64,000 nucleotides of DNA, taken from Megaleporinus macrocephalus (Eukaryota > Chordata > Actinopteri > Characiformes > Anostomidae). The stretch lies in contig CM038705.1 in assembly GCA_021613375.1 (NCBI GenBank), forward strand, positions 12,352,711 through 12,416,710, in the 5' to 3' direction. A program made the translations under genes and the position numbers. Shown in pieces: positions 46,101 through 56,400 of the stretch. How positions within the stretch are numbered: the first letter of the stretch is position 1; every line of letters begins with the position of its first letter. The notes under the pieces are model-generated. The model saw only the letters and a list, made by a program, of their open reading frames with translations. It searched no databases and had not been told where the DNA came from.

Positions 46101-46645
46101 TTCTTCAGCAACAGCAGTTTCATCAGTCGCAGCAGCAGAACCAGCTGCCCTCTGGCTGGGAAGGTGCACCTCAACCAAACCAGCTGGGAACCATCAGTAT
46201 TCAGTTCGGGGCCACGCGCTTTGCTCCCGGGCCTGGAAGTACAGTGTGGGGCTTCCAGGCAACGCCGATCGTCTCTCAGACTTTAATCAACGGGCCAGTG
46301 CGGGCGCAGCAGCAATCTCCTGTAGTCTCGGCCCCGCAGATCCTTCTAAACCAAACCTCTCCGTTCATTTCCCCACCGCTTCCTCTGCCGTCTCCCCTCG
46401 CTCTGCCTGGTCCTCACCCCTTGCATACCGTAGCCGGGCAACTTCCAGGCTCCGCGCCCCAAGGCATTTTCTTCACTCCACAGGGCATCGTGAGCGAGAG
46501 ACCAGTTGTGCCGCAGGCCCTGTCCTCGGCACATTTAACCCAACGGACAGATCGCCGTTTTCATTGCATGGTTTGTGGATGCACGTTACCCGGGGAGCTA
46601 GAACTGCAAATGCACTATATGCAACATGCCCAGGGAGAAATTTGA
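28904..46645 (+). CDS. C2H2 zinc-finger protein ZF-B, two coding exons, 1315 aa
   Basis: Exons 28904-29267 and 43062-46645 are separated by a 13.8-kb phase-1 intron (GTGAGC donor, TTTTTTGTGCAG acceptor). The start is the first ATG after an in-frame stop at 28898-28900. Exon 1 is Pro/Ser-rich and acidic. Exon 2 opens with Lys and Glu runs, then 16 C2H2 fingers (about residues 239-778). Finger 3 (CDHCGDRF...HACQQ) lacks the last His. A Gln-rich region (about 871-1151) and Pro-rich part follow, then one isolated C-terminal finger (CMVCGCTLPG...HYMQH) ending AQGEI. Fingers 6-8 and 11-13 look like a duplicated triplet. It is probably a nuclear sequence-specific transcription factor. No KRAB, SCAN or BTB domain was seen. 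The exon-1 link rests on phase and sense, so extra small exons cannot be excluded. Confidence 0.85.
29895..30300. repeat. Degenerate satellite unit inside ZF-B intron
   Basis: Closely similar to about 27530-27920, including the gcgtctcataatcatgactta, taaatattagt and tcattatgacttagcttcta blocks. The same repeat therefore lies on both sides of ZF-B exon 1. Confidence 0.8.
31465..31831 (+). mobile_element. hAT-like MITE with CTCF-like motif, copy 1
   Basis: Starts tagggctgtt and ends ttacacctcta, with GATACGTATCG-type palindromic ends. Interior gccatctagtgg at 31696-31707 fits the reverse CTCF consensus GCCMYCTRSTGG. Confidence 0.7.
32370..32585 (+). mobile_element. Retroposon-like repeat with A-rich tail
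   Basis: Reads gagtctggttcctctcgagg, ctgccactgtcgcc-like text and a tail aagtaaataaacc. It is the opposite-orientation relative of 22541-22700. The class (SINE or LINE tail) is not certain. Confidence 0.55.
32782..33135 (+). mobile_element. hAT-like MITE with CTCF-like motif, copy 2
   Basis: Begins tagggctgtgtattgg and ends ttgccccccta. The flanking octamers aaggcaag and acgacaag agree at 6 of 8 positions. gccatctagtgg lies at 33015-33026. Confidence 0.75.
33837..33875. repeat. (TA)n microsatellite
   Basis: About 19 TA units in the ZF-B intron. Confidence 0.9.
34162..34492 (+). mobile_element. hAT-like MITE with CTCF-like motif, copy 3
   Basis: Begins tagggctgtgtatggg and ends cttacacccccta-like (cttacacccc ta). 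gccatctagtgg lies at 34398-34409, in the same orientation as in the other two copies. Confidence 0.75.
35283..36524. repeat. 65-bp tandem array, 18 full units
   Basis: The word gactgataaatcaatgtgat starts at 35336, 35401, 35466 and so on to 36506, exactly 65 bp apart, preceded by one shortened unit. Units differ mainly at three places: attaatctc/tttc/tatc, aaagtct/gcct/gact, and cagtt/caatt. Confidence 0.95.
36540..38190. other. Intronic, with (TTA)n at 37136-37195
   Basis: AT-rich intron sequence of ZF-B. It contains a long TTA/ATT microsatellite and a degenerate MITE-like piece near 37855 (tggggttgtgcgatattgac). Nothing else recognised. Confidence 0.5.
38195..40165. repeat. 2-kb minisatellite of 9- and 11-bp units
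   Basis: Irregular mixture of tcatactctgt, tcatactctct, tcatactcc and tcatactct words without interruption, degenerating towards the right end. Two plus-strand frames stay open for 584 and 686 codons because the units contain no stop codon. The translations are only HTPHTLFILCSYS-type repeats. Confidence 0.95.
40166..41764. other. Intronic, nothing certain
   Basis: Contains AT-rich palindromic DNA (40390-40445), a TATA-like tataaatg (40496-40503) and a strong donor-like AAG|GTAAGC at 40844-40852. No coding domain was recognised. Confidence 0.4.
41765..42000 (-). mobile_element. LINE 3' end, truncated
   Basis: On the minus strand it reads aaatttcactccactgtgta, then cttgtacgcag and gacaataaaagcc, the common terminus of a fish non-LTR retrotransposon. 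Only the 3' UTR-like part is present. Confidence 0.55.
42015..42828. mobile_element. Probable non-autonomous DNA transposon
   Basis: Left end accaggggtatttaattcag; right end read backwards taccaggggtcactaatagg. The shared accaggggt suggests short inverted ends. No clear target duplication or transposase. Confidence 0.4.
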
Positions 46646-48339
46646 CTTTCGAAGAAAGTAAAGACGCTCTAGTAGTGTTTCCCCTCCGGCCCTTCACCTA
46701 TACGTCTGTTGAGCTGCCAACGAGACGACTGTTGACTGAATGCTTGTCGACGTCTTTTCCTCATTCGTGCATTCTGGTTTGCTTGGGGTTGAAGTGACTC
46801 CCAGTTATTAGTCAGTTCATGATGATACATTTCCAGTACTACACATTGACAGCTGTTGATGTCGTAACAAAATCTTTGAACCTCTAAAATGATAGCTTCA
46901 TAGAAGAAGGTCTAAACCTTCTTGACTTTGATGCACAATAACGAGACCTGATTTTATCCCAGGTCATTTCGATGTCCGTTGGGCCACTAATCACTGAATG
47001 GCCACAAAGAGCAGCTTGAGTTTTCAAATGCTGTATAAATGATTCGAATAAATATGGAGAGGGGCTTTAATATGACCGCTGGTTTTTATTATTGAAGGGG
47101 CATTCCGGCCTGAAACTAGCATTTATGGTGTCATTTTTTCATGTTACCTTGCACAGCATTGCGTCCTGCAGCCACTTCAGTTTGAGAGGATTTACGGTTT
47201 TGTATTTTCATACATTGATGTTCTCTCACTACAGTATCCAGCATGCATTGCATAACTGTCAACAACCAGTGCAGCCAATACAGTGATGTAGAGGCCAACA
47301 CAGACCTTGCTATCTAGCTTAAGCATTTCAAGCAGTTTGCCTGTTTTATGTGCCCCAGAGCAGTTATAGTTTCTCAACTGTTCCTCCCACCTTTAAGATG
47401 CTTCATCAGAATGGGTTAGACCTTGTCTTTAAACTGAAACATCTCACTCTCAGGACTACTGTGGCGCCAACCTAAGTGGTGTGTAGACATGATGTAGCAA
47501 CGATTACATTTATTTCATTCTGGCTGGATTGCCCCTTGAATTGAATTTAGTCCCTTGAGCTGAAATGGAATTCTACCCTAATGTGTTACACTGTGCAAAG
47601 CATTTGACTTCACCCATAGCTACGTGTTTATTATTCAAATAGATTTTTTTGTGTAGTTTTTAATACTTTTTAATATTCCAGATCATGATGATGTTGGACA
47701 GTATATTTTTCTCTTCTGAATCAGTGCTTATGCTTAAACGATGCCTATACAAAATGTTGTCATACTGTATGCACACGTTCTTAGACCCATGGGCTGTGTA
47801 GTTTTGTCACCTGGTAAATTTCCATCACTTCCTCTACTATCTCATTTACTGTAAAGCATTCTGCCTCAAATATCTGAAACATTAAGCTGCCAACATTGTT
47901 TGTGTGCAGTTCACTCTTCGGTTAGCTTAGTGTTTTTTTACCCCCCATGGCATTTGTTACAAACACTTCACATGAAGATCTTCTCACTTGGGTTTTGGAA
48001 TTGCTAAAACCTTCAAAATGCTCATTTATCCGTCTACCTCTGTCTGATTGTTGTAGATTTAGAATAAATAAAATTGAGCTTGACTTTAAGCGGATTCTGT
48101 TCATTTATCACTGACCTTTTAATTCTGTCTAATGCTACCCATTGAGAAAACCTTTGCATTGCAGATTTGTTTATATGATTGCACCTAAGCTTTGTTAATG
48201 TGCAGCATAGGCCACATGCTCCAGCCATTGTGGAGCAACTCTGAATTATTAATAATTCATAATAAGCTTGAGCTTTCTTATATCAGCATGTACGCTGATG
48301 GCCCAATTAACTTTGTATCTGCACTTGTTGACTTATTTA
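46646..48339. other. 3' UTR and flank of ZF-B
   Basis: Candidate polyadenylation signals are AATAAA at 47047-47052 and the overlapping pair at 48063-48072. The ORFs in this stretch have no recognisable domain. Confidence 0.55.
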
Positions 48340-48745
48340 ACAGGTATACCGTAACAGACTGTAGTCCATGTTTTCATAGCCTTCATTTACCCGTTTCCTC
48401 AGTGATCAGGACCACCACTGAGTATGTATATGTGTGTGGTGGATCATTATCATCACAGCAGTGAAACATGTGGACATACTGTGGCCAGAAACTGAACCCT
48501 GGATGAAGCAATAGAAGATGACCAACATTACATGACCATCTACTAACAGGTGGACCAACAAGGTAAGGGTGTCAAATAGAGTGGACAGAGTGTCCCCAGC
48601 AGCGCTTCTGTATCTGATCCAGTACCTGATTCAGTACAGATCAACATCCAGTATCTTGTCAGTGCAGGACTGAGAATGATCCAATGAAACACTACCTGGC
48701 CTGGGTAGGATGCCCTCCTAGGTGTAACGGCATAGACCAGCATAT
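48340..48745. mobile_element. Foldback element, copy C (degraded)
   Basis: Shares cagactgtagtccat, gtggatcatt, gtggaccaacaaggtaa and agtgcaggactgagaatgat with copies A, B and D. Parts of the arms are missing. Confidence 0.65.
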
Positions 48746-49298
48746 GTGGTGTTTTGATGCCGGTATAGTGGTCTGTGGGTGGAGGCCAGAAATGGGCCTT
48801 TTTTCATGAATGAGGGGCAGAGAAACAAGATCTTTAACATATAACTGTAAAAACTACACAAAAGCTACTAAAACATGCATCTTCAAAGTAGGATCTTTAC
48901 AGGAAAAGACAAAACCATTCTTAACCTTTAATGTCTGGTAATGCAAATGTCCTGTTGGACCATTTTTATTGGTCTGTTCTTTATAAAACTTTCATATCAT
49001 TAAAAAAACAGCTTTCGTGTTCAATTGATGTAGAAACGTTAAAATCGGCAAAAATGAAGGTACATGTTTTTCTTTAGGCAGTGACGATATGTTGAGTGGA
49101 TATGATAAAATGTTGTACATGTTTGTGCATATACGCAGGGAGAATGTAGCTATTTTTATGAGATTTAAAAAATAAAATAATAGATAAAAATAAAAATAGA
49201 AAAAAATATATTTTTTTGTTTGGGAGATGCTGCTTAACGGAAATCCCATAAATGAGGTTTGTTTGCGTTGTTTCTTGTTTCCACCTGTATTGCGACAA

Positions 49299-49515
49299 GC
49301 CCCGCCTCCTGCGCTAGGATTGGTTATATATAAATATACATGTATCTGCGAAAGCCATACTTCTTGTGCATAAACAGTACTTAACATTATTTATTATTGA
49401 TATTATTATTATTATTATTCGTAGTAGTAGTAGTAGTAGTAGCAATTAGAATTAGTTTTAGAAGTATTATGTAGAATGCAGATAATATTAGCCAATCCTA
49501 GCGCAGAAGGCGGGG
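49299..49515. repeat. Inverted repeat upstream of ZF-C (CCAAT and GC boxes)
   Basis: Left arm 49299-49330 (ccccgcctcctgcgctagga, ttggtta) and right arm 49485-49515 (tagccaatcctagcgcagaa, ggcgggg) are reverse complements with about three mismatches. They flank about 155 bp that includes ATT and GTA runs. The right arm places a CCAAT box and GC box about 125-150 bp before the ZF-C start. Confidence 0.75.
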
Positions 49516-49605
49516 TCTGTCTGAATACGGGTGTGAAAAAAATCCGCTGTTAGTTCACGGTGCTCGCGGTGGTGCTCCTCCTTCTCTGTGGCCCTTTACC
49601 GCGAA

Positions 49606-49692
49606 ATGTGGCAGCGTTTCCGTGAGGGAGAGGAGCAACATGGCTGCTGTTTACCTGGTAGAGGAGGGCAGTCTGCTGCAAACAAACCTTGA
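49606..49692 (+). other. Upstream ORF overlapping the ZF-C start
   Basis: ATG at 49606 opens a 28-codon frame (MWQRFREGEEQ...) that crosses the ZF-C start at 49640 in a different frame and ends with TGA at 49690-49692. Context gcgaaATGT is weaker than that of ZF-C (caacATGG). Confidence 0.5.
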
Positions 49693-52136
49693 GAGTTCAT
49701 GTTCAGAAAACCACGACGCTGCGGCCCAAGCGCAGTGCACAGGTTCGGAGATAAGCGAAGATTTAAACCTAGAAAAGGCCGCTGCGGAGCGGGACCTCCG
49801 AGCCTGTGGCCCTGAACCGGAGGCCCGGGAGCACGAAGAAGAAGAAGAAGAAGTAGAAGAGACGGTAGTGAACGATGCGGTTCCACCAATAAAAATCAAA
49901 GAAGAGCAAATTGAGGACAGTGAATACATAACTGTGCGGCTGAACGTGGCCGGAGATGATTCAGACGAGCAGACCGAGAGAAGTGCGAATCTGTCGGGCG
50001 TAGATGAAAGTACAGACGGTGAGTAGTGTTAGCTAAGCTGGCTAACTGTTTGTTTCCCATTTGCAACAAAGCCGCTAAGTCGATAGCGCCACTAGGTTCT
50101 GTTTGCAGCTATTTGCTGAAAAAATATGGTTATTTTGCATTGTTATTTATTTAACCCTACAGCTGCAGGCTCGGGGTGTTAAATGTTTACCCAGAATATG
50201 GGCGTTTATGTTGTTTCACTTCTCTGAGGTAAAACGTCATAAGTGCATTTTGTCTAGTGGATGTGATTATGAAGTGTTAATGTGTTAAAAATGACTGTTT
50301 TATGCAGGTGGTTCATGGTTTTGTAGAGAATTTAGAAAAACAACAAAAACCATGCTTTGACTTGGCATGCCGGGTGTCCTCGGACGGAAGCTTATTTTTT
50401 TTAACGTGTATAAAACACGCAGTGTCGAATACGAATCCCATATATTTTAAACCAGTGTTATTAAACCACATACCTAATATAAATTGCTAGTATATTCAGG
50501 TTTAACTAGCTGTTTCTTCCACCACCCTGTACCATTTTACCGAGTGTACTGGTCACGTGAACAAGCCTGCGGCCTGATTGGGTGATTTGGGCCGCGATGT
50601 TTTATGGGAAGTGTAGTTTGCTGCCTCATTTTTCGCCACTCTCCAGTATATTATGCTTAAAAGGTGCAGCTTTTAAAATTTTTAGTTTGAAACGTTCCAA
50701 GATTGACTAGAAAGATCAACATAATATAAAGAAATGACAATATTGATGGTGTATGTGTATTGAATTGCAGAGATATCTACAAAGTTAGCCTGCCACCCAG
50801 CCACCCTTGGCTCATAATACCACTTTAGATGTCAAGAGGAGATTGTATGGTCAAACCATCTGTCCAACATGAGAAGGTGAAGCAGCAGTACTGTCCCTGC
50901 ATCTGGGGATGGCCTATTCTAACCTCGTCAACCATATTGAAGGTTCTGCTCCTCCTTCGATCAGTTCATGACAGGAAGCCAATGAACGAAAGCTTAAACA
51001 CAACCATGGCTAAAGCTCTTGCTGAGCAAACATTATAACCACAGCTCCAATTACCCGCTCGCGTCAGAAATTCCATGTCCAGCAGAAAATTAAAGTAGTC
51101 ATATAGGAAGAAGCCAAAAAAGAGTTTACATTGCTTTAGCTTCCCACCACTGGAAATGCTGTTGGCATGTAAAGGGATGAACTCGCCACGTCTCTTCTAG
51201 GCTGGTAAGTAGGTTGTAAATGCTAACGCTGAGCAGGAGGGACTGGGCATTTTCTTGTTACTGATAATGGGGTGGACACCACAACTCTAGTGGTATGTTG
51301 CCCCCCCCCGTTGTTTGGAGTATGAATTTAGAATATTACATATTGCTCCTTTAAACACAAGTGCGGCCTAAGGGAAGTTATAGGAGTAAGATCACACAGG
51401 GTGCCGACTTCATCCTCCACACAGCCAGTCCTTCCTCCATACTCCTCCACCCGTTTACTCACCAGTCTGAAGACTTAATGCGAGTTTAACATCCAGCCTC
51501 TTCCTTTTACTCGCCATGAGCTGTCTATAGTCGTGGATCGTAACTACTGCTATTTGTTGTCACTTGTTTTCGTTGCTTTCGAATGTGTTTTCTTGAGAAG
51601 AGTGGGTGTTCTTTTTCTTCCGCTCATGTGAAGACTAAGGGCAGACTCGACGCTACAGTGCTCCACTTTCGTCTCGATTTAACCTCTTCAAGTACAAAGT
51701 AGTATTACGAGACAGGACAGGACAGGGCAGGGCTAGCTGGTGAGTATGCTAACTTCAGTAGATATCTCTGCAACACAGTACATAGATGTCTTTTCCATAC
51801 TGTGGAAACTGTCATACCTTCACGTATTGTTGATAATTTGGGTTAAATATGGAAACTCCTTCTGCTGTAATGCTTTAAAATCTTTTGATTGCATCAGTTT
51901 ACTCTTTTTGTCCAGTAACGTCATGTTTAAGCTATGTTTGAGCGAAAGGCTCTGAGGCTGTCCCTGATTTGACTCTTTCTGATTTAATGTTGTCTTTGAT
52001 GGCAAATATGACAGGCTTGCACATAATGACTGGCTAGGGTTGGTAATTATTAACCATTAACCAACAAATATGTAAATGTCCAACCAGTGTTGTTTTCAGT
52101 TAACACTTAGTATTTGTATAGGTTTGTTTTTCATTG

Positions 52137-52199
<63 letters not shown>

Positions 52200-53327
52200 T
52201 ATGTATGTGTGTGTGTATGGCTGGGCGATATAATGATAATTATCGCGAAATAACATTTCCTTGATAGAACTATAAGACATAGTCGATAGAATTAAGTTCC
52301 GTCCCTGTTTTGAGAGACAACACGAATAGCCAATGAGAATAGTCTCGCCCCAAACCAATCTGGTGGCTGAACTAGAGTTCCAGCCATTTCATGTTTGGTT
52401 GCAGCACACAGCACAGACTGTAGACGTAGCGGCAGCTTAACCCACGTGCTAGTAGTTTGGTTACTGCAGGTGTTCACACTGGAGCAGTGAGAACAAAATA
52501 AGAGAAAATTATGAAAGAAAACATTAACTACTTCTGAAAGAAACATGTTAAATGTGTCAATAATCTTAAAATAATATGGTAAGATTAGAAAAACCAGTAA
52601 ACAGGTGCTGCCTCGCTGTTGTGTTGATAAAGCGCTACGGGATGTTTGCACTTCAAGTGCTTGTACTGTTGTGATCATCTCCACTGTACAGAGCTGACAG
52701 AGCCCCACACTGTTGTTTCTGTGTGAAACACTCCCACAACTTAAAGATAAACGTGAGTGATTGTTTGTAGCTGCAGCTTGCGCTCCGGATAAATGCATGC
52801 TTTCTGTGGGCGTGGCCATATTTGTGACGCATCGACGCACGTTATGTTAATCGACGTAATTACGTAATCGATAAAGATAAATATATGTATTGTAGGAGTT
52901 TGAGGGAGAACGCTGAGGCAAAGTTAAAATAAACAAAAAGCCTGAGGAGGGAAACAGAATCACTAAACCAACTCCCAATTTGAGCCGACAGAGAGTCGAC
53001 TCACCGCTACAAGTAAACATAAACAGAATTCTTTCCTCAGCCCGAGCTTAAAGGGCCAGCAACAGCCTGCTTAACACAGTGTCTGTGAGTGAATATTGTT
53101 CATGAGTGCTCAGTAGCCCCTACTATATTATATATATTATTAAATTATGTGTGTGTTTAATTTATTTGAAATTGACAGAAAATAAATTAAAAAATAAAAA
53201 GAATTTAACAAAAATGTAACATTTTAATATCTTAAAGTAAAAAGGCAATAGTGATTTATATTGTGATATATATCGATATTGACTGATGAAAAATATTGTG
53301 ATAAGATTTTTTCCCATATCACCCTGC

Positions 53328-53426
<99 letters not shown>

Positions 53427-56400
53427 TGTCTATCAGGGTTGAAGAAGGCCACTTGTTTAGTAGGTGTACTTTCTGGAGTTGACTCCTTAACGCCACCTAT
53501 ATTTAACCGCTAATGCCCAGGCCATTGATAAAGGGATTTAAAGGGATAGAGGTTAAATGTGTAATACCAGGCCACGTGTTGCTGCTGTTAAATATTACAT
53601 TAGGGATATTTTTTTATTTAAATTTAATGAAACCTCTACCTCAAAACTACCATGTTTTTTTCTGGGTCATGCTTGTTATTTTAGGTTTGTCGATTACTGA
53701 ATAATGACAGGCAGATAACTGTTGGTTATCATTTAAAACGAACGTACTAAACTGAAGTACAAGCTTGTGCAAAATGTAGAAATCATTGTTTGTTAGGTGA
53801 TTTTCATTTATTATAAATGTTTTTTGTTAAATGTCCAACAAGCTGTATGATACAAATGCATTTGAATAAACAAGCTTTGTCCACTGTATGCCTGTTTTTA
53901 TTTTTGTATTTGCTTTAGTTGACTAGATCGACTTTAAGCCTCCCTAATTTTTACTGGTACGGCTTTGATTTTCTTTCTTCTCTTCTCTGGCAACAGGAGT
54001 CGTCTTGACCTCCCATTTTCCCCTTTCTATTTTTAGGGGATTGGCCATTTCGCTGTGAAGATTGCAGTGAGGCCTTTGGGAACAAGGAGGCTTACCTTGA
54101 ACATCGTCGGGAGCACACCCATGATGGCCCCATAGTCTGCCTGGACACAGATTCGCAGTGGGACGATCTGCTAGTCTCAACAGATGGAGGTCGACGGACA
54201 TTGTGCTGTGCTCTGTGCGGGCGCATATTTTCAAGCTCAAGAGGGTTTTTCACCCATCAACTTAAACATCGTAGCCAAGACTTTAAACCGCAGTCAATTT
54301 CAGACACTGGTCAGAGCTTTGAGAGACAGAAACTTTTTGAGTGCAGGGATTGTGGTAAAATGTTTACATCCGCCGGCCAATGCCTTAACCATCAACGTTC
54401 ACACAAGCAGGCCTCGAAGTCTGTTTTTCATCAGTTAGACCACTTAAAAAAGAAGTCCTTTCCATGCCCCACCTGTGGCCGTTGCTACTCTCGTGCGTCT
54501 GCTCTTGATGCACACCGTCGTTGCCACGACGTAAAGCTGGTTAAACCACGGAGCAGTGAATCAGAGAAAAGTCCCTCAGATAATGAAGTTACAGTTAAAA
54601 CCGAACCAGCAGCCGTCGCAATCTCTGAACAAGTAGACGAGTCTGAGAAAAAGCTTTTTGAGTGCCTCTGTGGCAAATCGTTTCGCACTATGTGTGGGCT
54701 CGGGACACACCAGAGATTCTCTACCACCTGTTCGGATGCTAGGGTTAAGGTGGAGGCTAAGCGTACATTTGATTGCAATGAATGCGGTAAGGCCTTTGTT
54801 AGCTCGGTGGCTCTGTCATGTCATCAGCATTGGCATAAAAGACGAGCACGACTTCTTGGCAACGGGCAGAAGTTTAAATGTAAGGAATGTGGCAAACTTT
54901 TCACCTCGCTGACGTTCTACAATAAGCATCAAAGGTTAGCTCACAGTAAAGAGGTCCCGGTAAAGTCTTTCCTAAATCAAGTCGTTCATCTCCAGAAGAA
55001 GGCTTTTGAATGTCCAGACTGTGGTCTTCGATTCTCTCGTGCCTCTGCACTGCAGTCGCATCAGCTCTGTCACACTGAAGAATTTAGTGAAATTATGGAG
55101 AAGAGCTCTAAAACTGATGCTGATGTCCAAACGCCCAGCTCATACCAGAATGAGCAAGATATGGTTGAATGCTTAGCAGTTGGTGCGATGGTGTGTTCAC
55201 AAGATGCCTTGGAAGGCAATGTTGTGGAGAAAGAGTTCAGCCCTGATGCATTGAGTGGCACCGAAGTTCATGAGGTGATCGATAATGGCTTTGAAGTGAT
55301 CAGTATAACAGAATCTGATGATTCTAGAAGTGACTGTGACTCCCAACAAGGTCAAGACCCTGATCTTGAATTGGTTTGCGAATCAGACCAAGAGGAAAAA
55401 GAAGACTTTAGCTTTAACTTGAGCCAAGAAGTGGAGGCGGTCTCTTCTCAATCAATCAATCCGGAGATGAATGTAAAAATTGTACAGATCAACTATGAGC
55501 ATTTCAAGGGAGGATTAGTTAACACTGGACAGGAAATGGACACAAGCCCTCCTCAAGAGGGAAAGCAGTATGATTGTCCTGACTGTGGTCGCACATTTAA
55601 TAAGGCTGTGGCCTTACGCTGTCACATGTTATGGCATAAAGGAGGAATGGGCAAAAAGTCTCGTTTCAGAAATAGCGTGGGTGTGACTCCTATCAGAAGA
55701 GTTAAGTGTGAGATTTGTGGCCACGAAAGCTTCTCCAAGGCTGCTCACTACTTTCATTTGGGAAAACACGAAGACCGAAAACCTTACAAGTCTATTACCT
55801 ATCAACTCGCAAATCTGCAGAAGAATAGCTTTAAGTGTGAAATATGTGGAATGCAATTTTCTCGTCTCTCTGCTCTGCACTCTCATCAGCAGCATCATGA
55901 CTCAAAGAAACCTTACGCATGCTCGCAGTGTAACAAAAGCTATGCAAATCCCAGTGGTCTTTACAACCATAGAAGAATTTGCTGTGGTAAGGATGGCCAA
56001 GATAGAAAGGCAGAGCATTTCAATCCAACCAAAACACTTTTGGGCCCCAAAGTTCATCACTGTAAAAAATGTGGGAAGGGATTTTGGTCTATAGGAGCAT
56101 TTATTCATCATAAACAGTACCAGCAACAGTGTGCAGATGTTAGCATGGCCAATTCAGAAGCCTCTCATCAGTCTGAAAGAGGACGCGTAAGACGCAAGAG
56201 ACGAGGTCGCAAGAGAGGCATTGTGCATCGAAAAACTAGTGATGAGTCAAAAGAAGAACATAAATGTGAAGTTTGTGGAAAATCCTACCGCATGCTTGCC
56301 TGTTTTTTGAAACATCAACTTGTTCATAGTAGTACCCCACCTCCTGCAAAGTCTTTCGACTATCAAGTTGAACAGTTGAAAAAGAATTCGTACAGTTGCC

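Noticed and set aside
52292..52840. 182-codon minus-strand ORF
   Set aside because: It lies within a hAT-like element, has no transposase motif and no splice context.
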